Shown in pieces: positions 42,087 through 52,386 of a stretch of 64,000 nucleotides of DNA. The stretch covers positions 310,001-374,000 of the forward strand of contig NZ_JOFQ01000004.1 in NCBI RefSeq assembly GCF_000718305.1. The letters are read 5' to 3'. The number at the start of each line of letters is the position of its first letter. Positions within the stretch are counted from its first letter, which is position 1. The notes under the pieces were generated by a model. It searched no databases and was not told where the DNA came from. It saw only the letters and a list, made by a program, of their open reading frames with translations. This DNA is from Streptomyces niger. Its GTDB lineage: Bacteria > Actinomycetota > Actinomycetes > Streptomycetales > Streptomycetaceae. The position numbers and the translations under genes are program-made.

Positions 42087-43673
42087 CTAGAGCAGCGCTC
42101 CGGAGGCGAAGCGCAGGACGAGCTGCGGCGCCCCGGAGAGCACGATGCCGACGAGCGCGGTGAGGCCGACGGCGGTGGCGAGCGCGGCCGGGATGCGCGG
42201 CCGGGCGGCGGGCGCGGCCTCGCCTTCGGGGGCGGCCTCCGGTGCGCGGAAGAGGACCGCGGTCCACTGCAGGTAGTAGTAGAGCGCGATCACGACGTTC
42301 ACGGCCATCACGACGGCGAGCCAGGCCAGGCCCGCGTCCACGGCCGCGGAGAAGACCGTGACCTTGGCGAACAGGCCGATGATGCCCGGCGGCAGGCCCG
42401 CCAGGCACAGCAGGAAGAAGCCGAGGGCGAGCGCGTACAGGGGGCGCGAGGCGTACAGGCCCCGGTAGTCCGCGATGCGGTTCGCCGGGTGCGTACGGGC
42501 CACGAGTGCGGCCACCGCGAAGGCCCCGAGGTTCACCGCCGCGTACATCAGGGCGTACGCCACCGTCGATCCGATGGCGTGTGCGGCGTCGTCGGCGTAC
42601 GCGGCGGACGCGATCGGCACCAGCAGATAGCCGGCCTGGCCCACGGAGGACCAGGCGAGCAGGCGTACGGCGCTGTGCGCCCGGCCGGGGCGCTGGCGCA
42701 GCGCGGCGACGTTGCCGACCGTCATGGTGAGCGCGGCCAGGACGGCGAGCACGGGGCCCCAGACGTCGCCGTACGAGGGGAACGCCTGGACGGTGACGAC
42801 GATCAGGCCGGAGAAGCCGACGGCCTTGCCGACCACGGAGAGGTACGCGGCCACAGGGAGCGGTGCGCCCACATACGTGTCGGGCACCCAGAAGTGGAAG
42901 GGTGCGGCGGCCGTCTTGAAGGCGAAGCCCACGAGGGTCAGCGCGACGCCGGCCTTGGCCAGGATGTCGAGCTGCGGGTCCGGGTGGGTGAGGGCCTCGG
43001 CGACCTGGGCCAGGTGCAGGCTGCCGGTGGCGGCGTACACGAAGCTGACGCCGAGCAGCATGACGGCCGTGGCGGTGACCGAGGAGAGGAAGAACTTCAG
43101 CGCCGCCTCGGAGGAGAGCCGGTCGCCGCGCCTGATGCCCACGAGGGCGAAGGCGGGGAGCGAGGCCACTTCGAGGGCGATGACCAGCGTGGCGAGGTCC
43201 CGGGAGGCCGGGAGCAGGGCCGCGCCGGCCGCGGAGGACAGCAGCAGGAACCAGAACTCCCCGCCGGGCAGCTTCTGGTCCTTGATCGGGTTGATCGACA
43301 GCAGGGCGGTGAGCAGCGCGCCGCCGATGACGAGCAGCTGGATGACGACCGCGAAGTGGTCGGCTGCGTAGCTGCACACCTCGGGGTGGCCCGTGAGGCA
43401 GAAGGTGGTGCGGTCGCCCTTGAGGAGCGGCAGCAGGGACAGCCCGGCCAGCACCAGGCCCGCGACGCTGATCCAGCCGAGGACCGGCTTGCGGCGCTCC
43501 GGAAGGAAGAGATCGGCGACCAGCACGATCAGCGCGAAGAGGGCGGTGAGGGTCGGCGGGGCGATGGCGACCCAGTCGACGGTCTGGACGAGGCGCGCGA
43601 CACCTCCGGCGGCCGGCGTGGCGGTGCCGTCGGCTGCTGCGCTCCCGGCGCCCGCGGCGAGGACAGTCATCAT
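42087..43673 (-). CDS. nuoN: NADH-quinone oxidoreductase subunit N homologue
   Basis: A 528-residue antiporter-like membrane subunit with about 14 helices, the most proximal of the three proton-pumping subunits to the NuoH arm. The start overlaps the nuoM stop (ATGA). It contains GFAFKTAAAPFHFWVPDTYVGAP, the family's conserved helix-7/8 region with the functional Lys. A Gly/Ala-rich N-terminus and a charged insertion near residue 490 (PEAAPEGEAAPAARPR) are unusual. It is the last gene of the partial nuo cluster. Confidence 0.95.
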   Translation of the reverse strand: MMTVLAAGAGSAAADGTATPAAGGVARLVQTVDWVAIAPPTLTALFALIVLVADLFLPERRKPVLGWISVAGLVLAGLSLLPLLKGDRTTFCLTGHPEVCSYAADHFAVVIQLLVIGGALLTALLSINPIKDQKLPGGEFWFLLLSSAAGAALLPASRDLATLVIALEVASLPAFALVGIRRGDRLSSEAALKFFLSSVTATAVMLLGVSFVYAATGSLHLAQVAEALTHPDPQLDILAKAGVALTLVGFAFKTAAAPFHFWVPDTYVGAPLPVAAYLSVVGKAVGFSGLIVVTVQAFPSYGDVWGPVLAVLAALTMTVGNVAALRQRPGRAHSAVRLLAWSSVGQAGYLLVPIASAAYADDAAHAIGSTVAYALMYAAVNLGAFAVAALVARTHPANRIADYRGLYASRPLYALALGFFLLCLAGLPPGIIGLFAKVTVFSAAVDAGLAWLAVVMAVNVVIALYYYLQWTAVLFRAPEAAPEGEAAPAARPRIPAALATAVGLTALVGIVLSGAPQLVLRFASGALL

Positions 43674-45400
43674 CAGCTACCGCCTCCGAGGAGGTTCTGC
43701 ACGGCCGGGTCGGTGAGGCCCAGCAGGGCTGCGGGCCAGAGACCGGCGAGGACGGTGAGGGCGGCCAGCGGGGTCCAGGCCACGTACTCGTAGGGGGCGA
43801 CGTCGGGGACGGCGGGGGCGAGCTCCTTGACCGCGGTGGGCGCCGTGGCGGTGGTGGTCGCGGCGGCCGGGCCGGGGGTCACCCCGGCGGTCGCGCCCTC
43901 GCCCGGGGCGGCGGCCAGCGCATCCTGCTCGGCGGTCTCCTTGCTGCCCATGCAGACGCGGCGGACGACGACGAGGAGGTACGCGGCGGTCAGCAGGGTG
44001 CCGAGGCCGGCCAGCGCCATGAAGGTGAGGAAGGCGGGGCGGCTGAGTCCGGCGGCGGGCTTGAAGGCGCCGAACATCGCGAGCATCTCGCCCCAGAAGC
44101 CGGCCAGGCCCGGCAGTCCGAGCGAGGCGATCGCGGCGAAGGCGAGCAGGCCGCCGAAGCGGGGCGCGCGGCCGTAGAGCGCGGCGCCGGTCCGGCCCGC
44201 GAGCCGGTCCAGGTCGGTGGTCCCGTACCGGTCCTTGAGCGCGCCGACCAGGAAGAACAGGAGGCCGGTGATGAGGCCGTGGGCGATGTTGGCGAAGAGC
44301 GCGCCGTTGATGCCGGTGGGCGTCATGGAGGCGATGCCGAGCAGGACGAAGCCCATGTGGCCGACCGAGCTGTACGCGATCAGCCGCTTGAGGTCGCCCT
44401 TCGCGCCGCGGCGGGCCAGCGCCAGGCAGGCGAGCGAGCCGTAGACGATCCCCACCGCGGCGAAGGCGGCGAGGTACGGGGCGAAGGTGTGCATGCCGTC
44501 CGGCGCGATCGGCAGCGCGATGCGCACGAACCCGTACGTGCCCATCTTCAGCAGCACGCCGGCCAGCAGGACCGAGCCGACGGTGGGCGCCGCGGTGTGG
44601 GCGTCCGGCAGCCAGCTGTGCAGCGGCCACATCGGCGCCTTGACCGCCAGGCCGATGCCGATCGCGAGCACGGCGACGAGCTGGACGGTGTGGCTGAGCT
44701 GGGACGCGGGGCCGTTGTCAGTGGCGAGTGCCACCATGTCGAACGTGCCGGATTTCAGGCCGATGAGGAGGAGGCCCAGCAGCATCACGACGGAGCCGAG
44801 CAGCGTGTAGAGGATGAACTTCCATGCCGCGTACTGCCCGCCCGTCTCCCGGCCACCGCCCCTGGCGGAGGCGCTTCGCGCCACACCTTCTGATCCGCCC
44901 CAGCGGTTGATCAGGAAGTACATCGGGACGAGGACCATCTCGAAGGCGAGGAAGAAGAGCATGAGGTCGAGGACGGCGAAGGTGGCGAGGGTGCCGGACT
45001 CGAGCACGAGGATCAGCGCGACGAATGCCTTGGGGGACGGGCCCGCCGGCATTTTGAAGTACGAGTACAGCGCGCAGAGGAAGGTCAGCAGCGCGGTCAG
45101 GACCAGGAGGGGGAGCGAGATGCCGTCGATGCCGAGGTGGATACGGATGCCGAGCGCCGGGATCCAGCTGATATCGGTCTGAGCCTGCATCCGGGCGGGG
45201 GCGCCGTGGTCGAAGCCGGCCGCGAGCGCGACGGACGCGGCCAGGACGACGCCGGTGACGGTCACGCCGTGGCGGAGCACGGCCTGGTCGGGGTTGCGTC
45301 CCTTCAGGCCGGGCGGGGCCGGGAGCAGCGCCGCGAGGGCGCCGATCAGCGGGAGCACGACGACGCCCGCGAGAAGGATCTGCATGGCGTGGTGGCTCAT
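43673..45400 (-). CDS. nuoM: NADH-quinone oxidoreductase subunit M homologue
   Basis: A 575-residue antiporter-like membrane subunit, longer than the usual 500-525 because of a Ser/Gly insert (about 167-182) and an Ala/Thr/Pro-rich loop near the C-terminus (about 500-545). LMLFFLAFEMVLVPMYFLI and AVKAPMWPLHSWLPDAHTAAP contain the conserved Glu and Lys of the proton channel. GAGGAGGG supports the start. It lies 88 bp after nuoL. Confidence 0.95.
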   Translation of the reverse strand: MSHHAMQILLAGVVVLPLIGALAALLPAPPGLKGRNPDQAVLRHGVTVTGVVLAASVALAAGFDHGAPARMQAQTDISWIPALGIRIHLGIDGISLPLLVLTALLTFLCALYSYFKMPAGPSPKAFVALILVLESGTLATFAVLDLMLFFLAFEMVLVPMYFLINRWGGSEGVARSASARGGGRETGGQYAAWKFILYTLLGSVVMLLGLLLIGLKSGTFDMVALATDNGPASQLSHTVQLVAVLAIGIGLAVKAPMWPLHSWLPDAHTAAPTVGSVLLAGVLLKMGTYGFVRIALPIAPDGMHTFAPYLAAFAAVGIVYGSLACLALARRGAKGDLKRLIAYSSVGHMGFVLLGIASMTPTGINGALFANIAHGLITGLLFFLVGALKDRYGTTDLDRLAGRTGAALYGRAPRFGGLLAFAAIASLGLPGLAGFWGEMLAMFGAFKPAAGLSRPAFLTFMALAGLGTLLTAAYLLVVVRRVCMGSKETAEQDALAAAPGEGATAGVTPGPAAATTTATAPTAVKELAPAVPDVAPYEYVAWTPLAALTVLAGLWPAALLGLTDPAVQNLLGGGS

Positions 45401-45488
45401 GGTCAGGCCCTCCTCAGGGTTGCGGCTCCGGCGAGCCCGGACGGTGGCTGGGGGTACGGGGGTCGTCCCCCGGGAGATTGCAGCATGG

Positions 45489-47534
45489 TCAGGCTCCCGT
45501 GCCCGTAGCGACGAGGACGGCGGCGACGGCCAGCACGAGTGAGCCCGCGAGCAGCGCGCCGAGGTAGGTCTGCACGTTGCCGGTCTGTGCCCGGCGGACG
45601 GCCGTGCCCAGCCAGCGGGCACCGGTGCCGGCGCCGTGCACGTACGTGTCGACGACCTCGCGGTCGAGGAAGCGGACGAGCCGGGCGGCGGCGCGTACGG
45701 GCCGGACGAAGAGCGTGGTGTAGACGGCGTCGAGGTGGAAGCCGCAGGTCGCGGGGGCGTGCAACGGGCCGAGCAGGAGCCGGCCCGGGTCGGCCGGATC
45801 CGGGGCGCCGGCGTTGTCGCCGTAGGCCGGGGCGTGCGTGGCGATGGCTTCTTCCTCGGAGACCGCGGGCGCTGCGTCCGGGTCCACCGCGACCGCGCCC
45901 ATCGGGCGGCGGGCCGCCACGGCCGCGGTATGGCGCCACGCGCCGTACATGATCAGCGCGCCGGCCAGTGCGAGGCCGGTGCCGAGGACGGAGGTGACCA
46001 GGGTCGGCGTCAGTTCACTGCCGTCGAACCACTCCGGAAGGGCGGGCGCGGCGATGCCGAACGCGGCGGTGGGGATGAAGAGCACCCACAGCACGGCGTT
46101 CATCACCAGCGGCTGCTTGCCGTGGTCCGGGGCCTCCTGGGGGCCGCGGCCGAAGAAGGCGAGCAGCCAGAGGCGGGTCGCGTAGGCGGCGGTGAGGAGG
46201 GCGGTGATCAGGCCGGCGATCAGGACGGTCCAGCCGGCGGCGCTCGGTACGGAGCCGAGGTGGCCGTGGAACCCGTCGAGTGCGAGGTGCGCCTCGCCCG
46301 TGGCGGCGTGCTCGGCGGCGCCGAGCACGGCCTCCTTGGAGAAGAAGCCCGCGAAGGGCGGGATCGCGGCGAGCGCGAGCAGCGCCACGGTCACCGTCCA
46401 GAAGGCGTCGGGGATGCGCTTGGACAGGCCGCGCATCCGCGACATGGCGGCGAGCGAGTTGGTGCCGGCCGCGTGGATGATCACGCCGGCGCCGAGGAAG
46501 AGGAGCGCCTTGAAGGCGCCGTGCGAGAGGAGGTGGAAAACGGCGGCGCCGCGGTCGCCGACGGCCAGTGCGCCGGTCATGTAGCCGAGCTGGCCGACCG
46601 TGGAGTACGCCAGGACGCGCTTGATGTCGTCCTGGGCCAGCGCCGCGAGCGCCGAGCCGACCATGGTCACGGCGGCCATCACGGCGAGCACGACCAGCGC
46701 GGCGGCGGACGCCGCGAAGACCGGGAGGAGCCGGGCGATGAAGTAGACACCGGCCGCGACCATCGTGGCGGCGTGAATCAGCGCGGAGACCGGCGTCGGG
46801 CCGGCCATCGCGTCGGGCAGCCAGGTGTGCAGCGGGAACTGCGCGGACTTGCCCGCGACACCGGCGAGCAGCAGCAGCGCGACCAGCGTCGGGTGGTGCA
46901 GGTGACCGCCGGCGACGGCGTTCAGGATGCCGGTGATGCGGAAGGTGCCGGCGTCCGTGGCCAGTGCGAAGAGGCCGAAGAGGAAGGGGACGTCGCCGAG
47001 CTTGGTGACCAGGAAGGCCTTGAGGGAGGCGGACCGGGCGGCCTCGGTCTCCCAGTAGTGGCCGACGAGGAAGTACGAGCAGATGCCCATGATCTCCCAG
47101 CCGACCAGCAGCACCATCAGGTCGCCGGAGTAGACGACGAGCAGCATCGCGGAGGTGAAGAGGGAGACCAGCGCGGCGTACGAGGCGTAGCGCGGGTCGT
47201 CGCGCAGGTAGCCGGTGGAGTAGACCTGCACGCACGTGGCGACGATGCCCACGAGCACCGCCACCAGGGCGGCGAAGCCGTCGATGTGCAGGGCCAGCTC
47301 GATGGGGACCGAGCCGGTCGGGGTCAGCTGCGTCGCGGCGTCGATCGGCCCCTTCCCGCCGGCTCCCCCGCCCTGCCGTGCGGCCACGACGACGGTCAGT
47401 ACGGCCGCGGCGAGCGTCGGCAGGACGGCGAGCGGCCGTACGAAGCCGGGGGCGCGCCGCCCCAGGAGGAGGCCGAAGGCGGCGCCGAGGAACGGCAGGA
47501 GGGGGACGAGGACGGCGGTGGTCGTGGTCGTCAC
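45489..47534 (-). CDS. nuoL: NADH-quinone oxidoreductase subunit L homologue
   Basis: A 681-residue distal antiporter-like subunit, with the long C-terminal lateral helix expected for Nuo[20 protein letters not shown] (helix 5, conserved Glu) and [29 protein letters not shown] (in parts) are family motifs. The GTG start overlaps the nuoK stop as GTGA. A hydrophilic insert (about 560-615) is Ala/Asp-rich. Confidence 0.95.
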   Translation of the reverse strand: MTTTTTAVLVPLLPFLGAAFGLLLGRRAPGFVRPLAVLPTLAAAVLTVVVAARQGGGAGGKGPIDAATQLTPTGSVPIELALHIDGFAALVAVLVGIVATCVQVYSTGYLRDDPRYASYAALVSLFTSAMLLVVYSGDLMVLLVGWEIMGICSYFLVGHYWETEAARSASLKAFLVTKLGDVPFLFGLFALATDAGTFRITGILNAVAGGHLHHPTLVALLLLAGVAGKSAQFPLHTWLPDAMAGPTPVSALIHAATMVAAGVYFIARLLPVFAASAAALVVLAVMAAVTMVGSALAALAQDDIKRVLAYSTVGQLGYMTGALAVGDRGAAVFHLLSHGAFKALLFLGAGVIIHAAGTNSLAAMSRMRGLSKRIPDAFWTVTVALLALAAIPPFAGFFSKEAVLGAAEHAATGEAHLALDGFHGHLGSVPSAAGWTVLIAGLITALLTAAYATRLWLLAFFGRGPQEAPDHGKQPLVMNAVLWVLFIPTAAFGIAAPALPEWFDGSELTPTLVTSVLGTGLALAGALIMYGAWRHTAAVAARRPMGAVAVDPDAAPAVSEEEAIATHAPAYGDNAGAPDPADPGRLLLGPLHAPATCGFHLDAVYTTLFVRPVRAAARLVRFLDREVVDTYVHGAGTGARWLGTAVRRAQTGNVQTYLGALLAGSLVLAVAAVLVATGTGA

Positions 47535-47905
47535 GCGGCGGCCTCCGCCTGCTGGTCGGACGGGTGGTGCGGGGGCTCGTCCGCGCCGTCTCCGGCGGGG
47601 CGCTCGGCGAGGTCGGTGAGCTTGTCGACGTCGGAGCTGCCGCGGTTGCGGTACACGAGCAGGACGATCGCGAGGCCGATGCCGATCTCGGCGGCGGCGA
47701 CGGCGATCGTGAAGAGGGTGAGCGCCTGGCCGGCGTGGAGCGTGTCGCGCAGCCAGACGTCGAAGGCGACGAGGTTGAGGTTGACGGCGTTGAGCATCAG
47801 CTCGACGGACATCAGGACCAGGATCGCGTTGCGCCGGGCGAGGACGCCGTAGAGGCCGACGCAGAAGAGGAGGACGGCGAGGACGGCGGGGTAGGCGAGA
47901 TGCAT
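47531..47905 (-). CDS. nuoK: NADH-quinone oxidoreductase subunit K homologue
   Basis: A 124-residue subunit with three transmembrane helices. The two conserved glutamates in the membrane are in [14 protein letters not shown] and [16 protein letters not shown] hydrophilic tail of about 25 residues after the last helix ([20 protein letters not shown]) is longer than usual. It overlaps nuoJ (ATGA-type) and nuoL (GTGA), so it is translationally coupled on both sides. Confidence 0.95.
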   Translation of the reverse strand: MHLAYPAVLAVLLFCVGLYGVLARRNAILVLMSVELMLNAVNLNLVAFDVWLRDTLHAGQALTLFTIAVAAAEIGIGLAIVLLVYRNRGSSDVDKLTDLAERPAGDGADEPPHHPSDQQAEAAA

Positions 47906-48546
47906 CAGCGCTGTCCCTCTCGGCGTGCGGAGTCGGGCCCGGTGCTCGCGGCGGCGCCCGGTGCGGCTGCGTGACCGTTGCCCGGTACGGCCCGGCCGTC
48001 CGGCGTGTCCTCCCCGCCCCTGCGGGAGAGGACGATCGCGCCGACGAGGGCGGCCAGCAGGAGGACGGACAGCGCCTCGAAGGGCAGCACCCAGTGCTGG
48101 AAGAGGCTGCGCCCGGAGACCTCGGTGGAGCCCTGGGCGGCACCGTCGAGGTCGATCCAGGACGCCCGGAAGGCGTCGACGACGACCCAGACGAGGACCG
48201 CGGCGGAGGCCAGGGCGACCAGGAGCGCGGCCCAGCGGTTGCCCGAGTCGGCGTCCGGCGAGCGGCCGATGGGCGCCTTGGTCAGCATCAGTCCGAAGAG
48301 GAGGAGGACGACCACGGAACCGACATAGATGAGCACCTGCACCCAGGCGATGAACTCCGCGGTGAGCAGGAGGTACTCCACGGCGATCCCGCCGAGGGCG
48401 ACCACCAGCCACAGCGCGGCGTGCACCAGTTGCTTGGTGGTCACGGTGACCACGGCCGCGCCGAGCGTGACCAGGCCGACGAGGAGGAACGCGATCTCCA
48501 CGCCGCTGGGCGTCAGGAAGCCGTGGCTTGCGGCGGCGAGCGTCAC
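47905..48546 (-). CDS. nuoJ: NADH-quinone oxidoreductase subunit J homologue
   Basis: A 213-residue subunit with five predicted helices. [20 protein letters not shown] is the family signature of transmembrane helix 3, whose pi-bulge couples quinone chemistry to pumping. A C-terminal Gly/Ala/Pro-rich tail of some 40 residues follows the last helix. The GTG start overlaps the nuoI stop. Confidence 0.93.
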   Translation of the reverse strand: MTLAAASHGFLTPSGVEIAFLLVGLVTLGAAVVTVTTKQLVHAALWLVVALGGIAVEYLLLTAEFIAWVQVLIYVGSVVVLLLFGLMLTKAPIGRSPDADSGNRWAALLVALASAAVLVWVVVDAFRASWIDLDGAAQGSTEVSGRSLFQHWVLPFEALSVLLLAALVGAIVLSRRGGEDTPDGRAVPGNGHAAAPGAAASTGPDSARREGQR

Positions 48547-49151
48547 GCTTCCTCCCCTGCGTCCTTGGTGCGCTGGTCCGTTCCGGCCTGCTCGGCGGCG
48601 GCCTGCCGTGCCTCCTCGGCCTCCTTGGCCTGCTGGGCCGCCAGCTTGTCGGCGGCCTTCTGCGCGGCGCCGATCTCCTTGGGCTGCTCCGCGCCCGGAT
48701 CGAGCGCGGGCGGCTCGGGCACCGTCCACATCCACTCGCGCAGCTTGTCGCGCTCGTGGGTCAGCTCGTGGATGTCGGTCTCCGCGTACTCGAACTCCGG
48801 CGACCAGAAGAGGGCATCGAACGGACACACCTCGATGCAGATCCCGCAGTACATGCACAGCGAGAAGTCGATGGCGAAGCGGTCGAGCACGTTACGGCTG
48901 CGCTCGCGGCCCCCGGGGGCGGCCGGCGGCACCGTCTCCTTGTGGGAGTCGATGTAGATGCACCAGTCCGGGCACTCACGGGCGCAGAGCATGCAGACCG
49001 TGCAGTTCTCCTCGAACAGGCCGATGACGCCGCGGGTGCGGGGCGCCAGCTCGGGCTGGACGTCCGGGTACTGCTCGGTGACCGTGCGCTTGGTCATCGT
49101 GCGCAGGGTCACGGCCAGGCCCTTGGCGAGGCCGGATCCGGGGATGCCCAT
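48543..49151 (-). CDS. nuoI: NADH-quinone oxidoreductase subunit I homologue (2x4Fe-4S)
   Basis: A 202-residue ferredoxin-like subunit with two [4Fe-4S] motifs, [12 protein letters not shown] (about 50-61) and [12 protein letters not shown] (about 98-109), which hold clusters N6a/N6b on the path to N2. The last 50 residues are an Ala/Glu/Lys-rich helical tail not found in E. coli NuoI. With no NuoEFG encoded here, this subunit is a plausible docking site for a ferredoxin. Confidence 0.95.
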   Translation of the reverse strand: MGIPGSGLAKGLAVTLRTMTKRTVTEQYPDVQPELAPRTRGVIGLFEENCTVCMLCARECPDWCIYIDSHKETVPPAAPGGRERSRNVLDRFAIDFSLCMYCGICIEVCPFDALFWSPEFEYAETDIHELTHERDKLREWMWTVPEPPALDPGAEQPKEIGAAQKAADKLAAQQAKEAEEARQAAAEQAGTDQRTKDAGEEA

Positions 49152-50117
49152 TTAGGAGATCACCACCTTGATGACGCCGGTGAGGGCGATCTGGGCGAGA
49201 GCGAGCGGGATGAGGCAGGTCCAGGCGAGCTTCTGCAGCTGGTCCTCGCGCAGCCGCGGATAGCTGACCCGGAGCCAGATGACGACGAAGGCCAGGACGA
49301 CCGTCTTCAGCAACATCCAGAGCCAGCCGAGCCCGTCTGCTCCGAAGGGACCGTGCCAGCCGCCCAGGAAGAGGACCGCGGTCAGCGCGCAGAGCACGAC
49401 GATGCCGGCGTACTCGGCCAGCAGGAAGAGCGCGAAGCGCAGCCCGGTGTACTCGGTGTACGCGCCGAAGATGATCTCCGAGTCGGCCACCGGCATGTCG
49501 AACGGCGGGCGCTGCAGCTCCGCGAGCCCGGCCGTGAAGAACACCAGGCCGCCGACGATCTGCCACGGCACCCACCACCAGTGGAAGGCGTCGAGGATGC
49601 CGGGCAGCGAGAGCGTGCCGGCGGCCATCGCGACGGACGCGGCGGCGAGCAGCATCGGCAGCTCGTACGCCAGCAGCTGCGCGGCCGTACGAAGGCCGCC
49701 GAGCAGCGAGAACTTGTTCGCCGACGCCCAACCCGCCATCAGGGAGCCGAGGACGCCGACGCCCATCACCGCGAGCACGAAGAAGACACCCGCGTCGAGC
49801 GCCTGCCCGACCGCGTTGCCCGGGCCGACCGGGATGGCGATCAGCACGAGGAGGTACGGCAGCAGGGCGATGGCCGGCGCGAGCTGGAAGATCTTCCGGT
49901 CGGCGCCCGCCGGGACGATGTCCTCCTTCTGCGCGAACTTCACGCCGTCGGCGACCAGCTGCGCCCACCCGTGGAAGCCGCCGGCGTACATGGGGCCGAG
50001 GCGGCCCTGCATGTGCGCCATCACCTTGTGCTCGGTCTGCCCGATGACGAGCGGGAAGACCAGGAAGACCACGAAGACGGCGAGCACCCGGAGAACGATC
50101 GCGAGCGTGTCACTCAT
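49152..50117 (-). CDS. nuoH: NADH-quinone oxidoreductase subunit H homologue
   Basis: A 321-residue membrane subunit with about eight helices that forms the quinone chamber with NuoB and NuoD. RPPFDMPVADSEIIFGAYTE is the conserved acidic loop region, and GWASANKFSLLGGLR precedes it. The ATG overlaps the nuoC stop as ATGA, so there is no room for a nuoD gene between C and H. Confidence 0.95.
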   Translation of the reverse strand: MSDTLAIVLRVLAVFVVFLVFPLVIGQTEHKVMAHMQGRLGPMYAGGFHGWAQLVADGVKFAQKEDIVPAGADRKIFQLAPAIALLPYLLVLIAIPVGPGNAVGQALDAGVFFVLAVMGVGVLGSLMAGWASANKFSLLGGLRTAAQLLAYELPMLLAAASVAMAAGTLSLPGILDAFHWWWVPWQIVGGLVFFTAGLAELQRPPFDMPVADSEIIFGAYTEYTGLRFALFLLAEYAGIVVLCALTAVLFLGGWHGPFGADGLGWLWMLLKTVVLAFVVIWLRVSYPRLREDQLQKLAWTCLIPLALAQIALTGVIKVVIS

Positions 50118-51634
50118 GCGGTGCCGTCTCCTGTCTCGTCGTCGATGCGTTCGGGGGCGGGCCTGCCTGCGGCCTCGGGGGCCTCGGCCTCCGGTTCGGC
50201 GGGCGTCTCCGGTTCGGCGGGCGTCTCCGGTTCAGTGGCTTTTGCCTCCGGCTTGGCGGCTTCGGCCTCCGGCTTGGCGGCTTCCGCCTCCGGTTCGGCG
50301 GCTTCCGCCTCGAACGCGGGACGCGCATGGTGCCACGGCGCGTCGGAGGAGCGCGGAGCGGTCCGTGGGGCGGACGCCGGCGCTCCGGACTCCGGCGTAC
50401 GGGACTCCGGCGTACGGGACTCCGACGCACCCGTCTCCGGCGTACCGGCCGGGTCCGTGGCCGCCTCCTTGGCGGCCTCGGCGGCCTTCGGGGCCTCCGT
50501 GTCCTTCGGCGGCTCGACGCCCTTGGACTCGGGCTTCTCGGTGGCCGCTGCGGCCTGCTGGCTCGCCGAACCGGCGCTCGCGCTGCGCATCCGGCGGGCC
50601 GGACGCTCCCCGGCCGCACCGGCCGCCGCTTCCCGGCCCGCGCCGGCCGCTCGGCCGGCCCCGGCGGCGCGCCCCGCGGCACCGGCCCCGCCGGCCGCAC
50701 GCGCACCGCGGGCGGCACCGCGCGCCGGACGGGCCGGAGCGGGCGGCAGCTGGCCCTTGAGCGGGCCCCATTCGTTCGGGTCGGGCACGCCCGGCGGCAG
50801 CATCTGGCGGCGCTTGGGGCCGCCGTGCTCGGACTCGCCCGGCTCCTTCGCGCCCGGCCACGCCTTGGCGACCCGCGCGGCGAGGACGAAGTCCTTGCGC
50901 AGCGGGTGGCCTTCGAAGTTGTCGGGCAGCAGCAGTGGCGTGAGCCCGGGGTGGCCGGTGAACTCCACGCCGAACATCTCGTGCGTCTCGCGCTCGTGCC
51001 AGGCGGCGCCCGCGTACACGGCGACGGCCGTGGGCAGCGCGGCCTTCTCGTGCGGCACGGTCGTCCGCACGAGGAGCCGCCGGGTCTCGCCGGGGCGGGA
51101 CACGTCGGCGACGTGCGCGCAGATGCGGAAGCCGGTGCCCGGCTCGTCGACGGCGCTCAGCCAGTCGAAGTACGTGCAGCCCAGGGCGTCCCGGGCGGCG
51201 GTGAGCGCGTCGGTCCAGGCGGTGGCCGGTACGTCGACGGTGAGCAGGCCGTACGCCTCCTCGGCCGTGGCGCCGGCACCGAAGATCCGCTCGGCCGGCT
51301 CCGGCAGCCATCCCACGGGAGGCTCGGGCGGAGCCTCGACAGTCCCGCCGTCTTCCGTAGCCTCGGCTGCCGCGACGCCCTCTGCTGCCGCGGCGTTCCC
51401 GGCACTGCGCGGAGCTTCGAGGGGCGCCCCTTCGGACGCCGCGCCCTTCGCTCCTTCGGACGTCGCGCCCTTCGCTCCTTCGGACGTCGCGCCCTTCGTC
51501 CCTTCGGACGCCGCGCTCCCGGCCTCCTCAGGCGCTGCGCCCGTGGCCTTCTCGGATGCCGCGCCTGTCGCGTTCTCGGGCGCCGCGCCCTTCGGCTCCT
51601 CCGGCGTGCCCGGCTCTGGCGGCTGGGCCGTCAT
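50114..51634 (-). CDS. nuoC: NADH-quinone oxidoreductase subunit C homologue with disordered extensions
   Basis: A 506-residue protein, more than twice the usual NuoC length. The real 30-kDa subunit domain is about residues 110-270 ([48 protein letters not shown]). Before it lies a low-complexity Ala/Ser/Glu/Gly region built from 8-residue [12 protein letters not shown] repeats. After it come about 220 residues of Ala/Pro/Arg then Glu/Pro/Ala-rich sequence. It is not a NuoCD fusion, since no 49-kDa motifs are present. It overlaps nuoB and nuoH by 4 nt each. Confidence 0.9.
   Translation of the reverse strand: MTAQPPEPGTPEEPKGAAPENATGAASEKATGAAPEEAGSAASEGTKGATSEGAKGATSEGAKGAASEGAPLEAPRSAGNAAAAEGVAAAEATEDGGTVEAPPEPPVGWLPEPAERIFGAGATAEEAYGLLTVDVPATAWTDALTAARDALGCTYFDWLSAVDEPGTGFRICAHVADVSRPGETRRLLVRTTVPHEKAALPTAVAVYAGAAWHERETHEMFGVEFTGHPGLTPLLLPDNFEGHPLRKDFVLAARVAKAWPGAKEPGESEHGGPKRRQMLPPGVPDPNEWGPLKGQLPPAPARPARGAARGARAAGGAGAAGRAAGAGRAAGAGREAAAGAAGERPARRMRSASAGSASQQAAAATEKPESKGVEPPKDTEAPKAAEAAKEAATDPAGTPETGASESRTPESRTPESGAPASAPRTAPRSSDAPWHHARPAFEAEAAEPEAEAAKPEAEAAKPEAKATEPETPAEPETPAEPEAEAPEAAGRPAPERIDDETGDGTA
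51435..51530 (-). repeat. 24-bp tandem repeat in nuoC
   Basis: Units at 51,435-51,458, 51,459-51,482 and 51,483-51,506, with a diverged fourth to 51,530. Each encodes an 8-residue [12 protein letters not shown] peptide. The first three differ at only a few bases, so the array is young or kept uniform, and copy-number change would stay in frame. Confidence 0.8.
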
Positions 51635-52386
51635 CGGGTGTCCTCCCCGGTCTGCTCGGACGGCGGCTGGTCGGTGGACGGCTGCTCGGCACCCGGTTGC
51701 TCACCCGACGGCCGACCGGGCGCCGCGGGCGGCGCCGGCGGGGCGACCAGCCCGCTGCGCAGCGCCTCGACGGGCGCTCCGGCGGTGCCCTCCCCGGTAT
51801 TGCCGGCCTTACCAGCCTTGCCCGGCTTACCGGACTTGCCGTGGCCGTAGCGCTCGCCCAGCGACTCGCGGGCGATCTTCTCCTGGAGCTTGAGGATGCC
51901 CTGGAGCAGCGCTTCGGGGCGCGGCGGGCAGCCCGGCACGTAGACGTCCACCGGGATGATCTGGTCGACGCCCTTGGTGACGGAGTACGAGTCCCAGTAG
52001 GGGCCGCCGCAGTTGGAGCAGGCCCCGAAGGAAATCACGTACTTCGGCTCGGGCATCTGTTCGTACAGCCGCTTCACCGCGGGCGCCATCTTGTCCGTGA
52101 CGGTGCCGGACACGACCATCAGGTCGGCCTGGCGCGGGCCGGGCGCGAAGGGGATCACGCCGAGCCGGATGAAGTCGTGGCGCGCCATGGAGGCGGCGAT
52201 GAACTCGATCGCGCAGCAGGCGAGCCCGAAGTTGAAGACCCAGAGGCTGTAGCGGCGGCCCCAGTTCAGGACCACCTTCATCGGTTCGGGGGCCAGGCGG
52301 GCCAGCGGGCCGAGGCGGCGCGGCTCGGGCAGGAGCTCGGGGCCCGACGAGGCTCCGTTGGCCGCGGAGGCGGGGGTCACGTCCAT
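51631..52386 (-). CDS. nuoB: NADH-quinone oxidoreductase subunit B homologue
   Basis: A 251-residue subunit carrying the N2 [4Fe-4S] cluster: [11 protein letters not shown] (two adjacent Cys), GACSNCGG and [12 protein letters not shown] supply the ligands. The catalytic part ends near residue 180; the remaining 70 residues are a Lys/Gly then Pro/Glu/Gln-rich tail. The start is ATG at 52,384-52,386 with GAAGGG nine bases upstream. A GTG two codons later overlaps the nuoA stop as GTGA and is an alternative. Confidence 0.92.
   Translation of the reverse strand: MDVTPASAANGASSGPELLPEPRRLGPLARLAPEPMKVVLNWGRRYSLWVFNFGLACCAIEFIAASMARHDFIRLGVIPFAPGPRQADLMVVSGTVTDKMAPAVKRLYEQMPEPKYVISFGACSNCGGPYWDSYSVTKGVDQIIPVDVYVPGCPPRPEALLQGILKLQEKIARESLGERYGHGKSGKPGKAGKAGNTGEGTAGAPVEALRSGLVAPPAPPAAPGRPSGEQPGAEQPSTDQPPSEQTGEDTR

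Noticed and set aside
50114..51634. NuoCD fusion
   Set aside because: The extra C-terminal length is Ala/Pro/Glu repeats; no 49-kDa subunit motifs are present.
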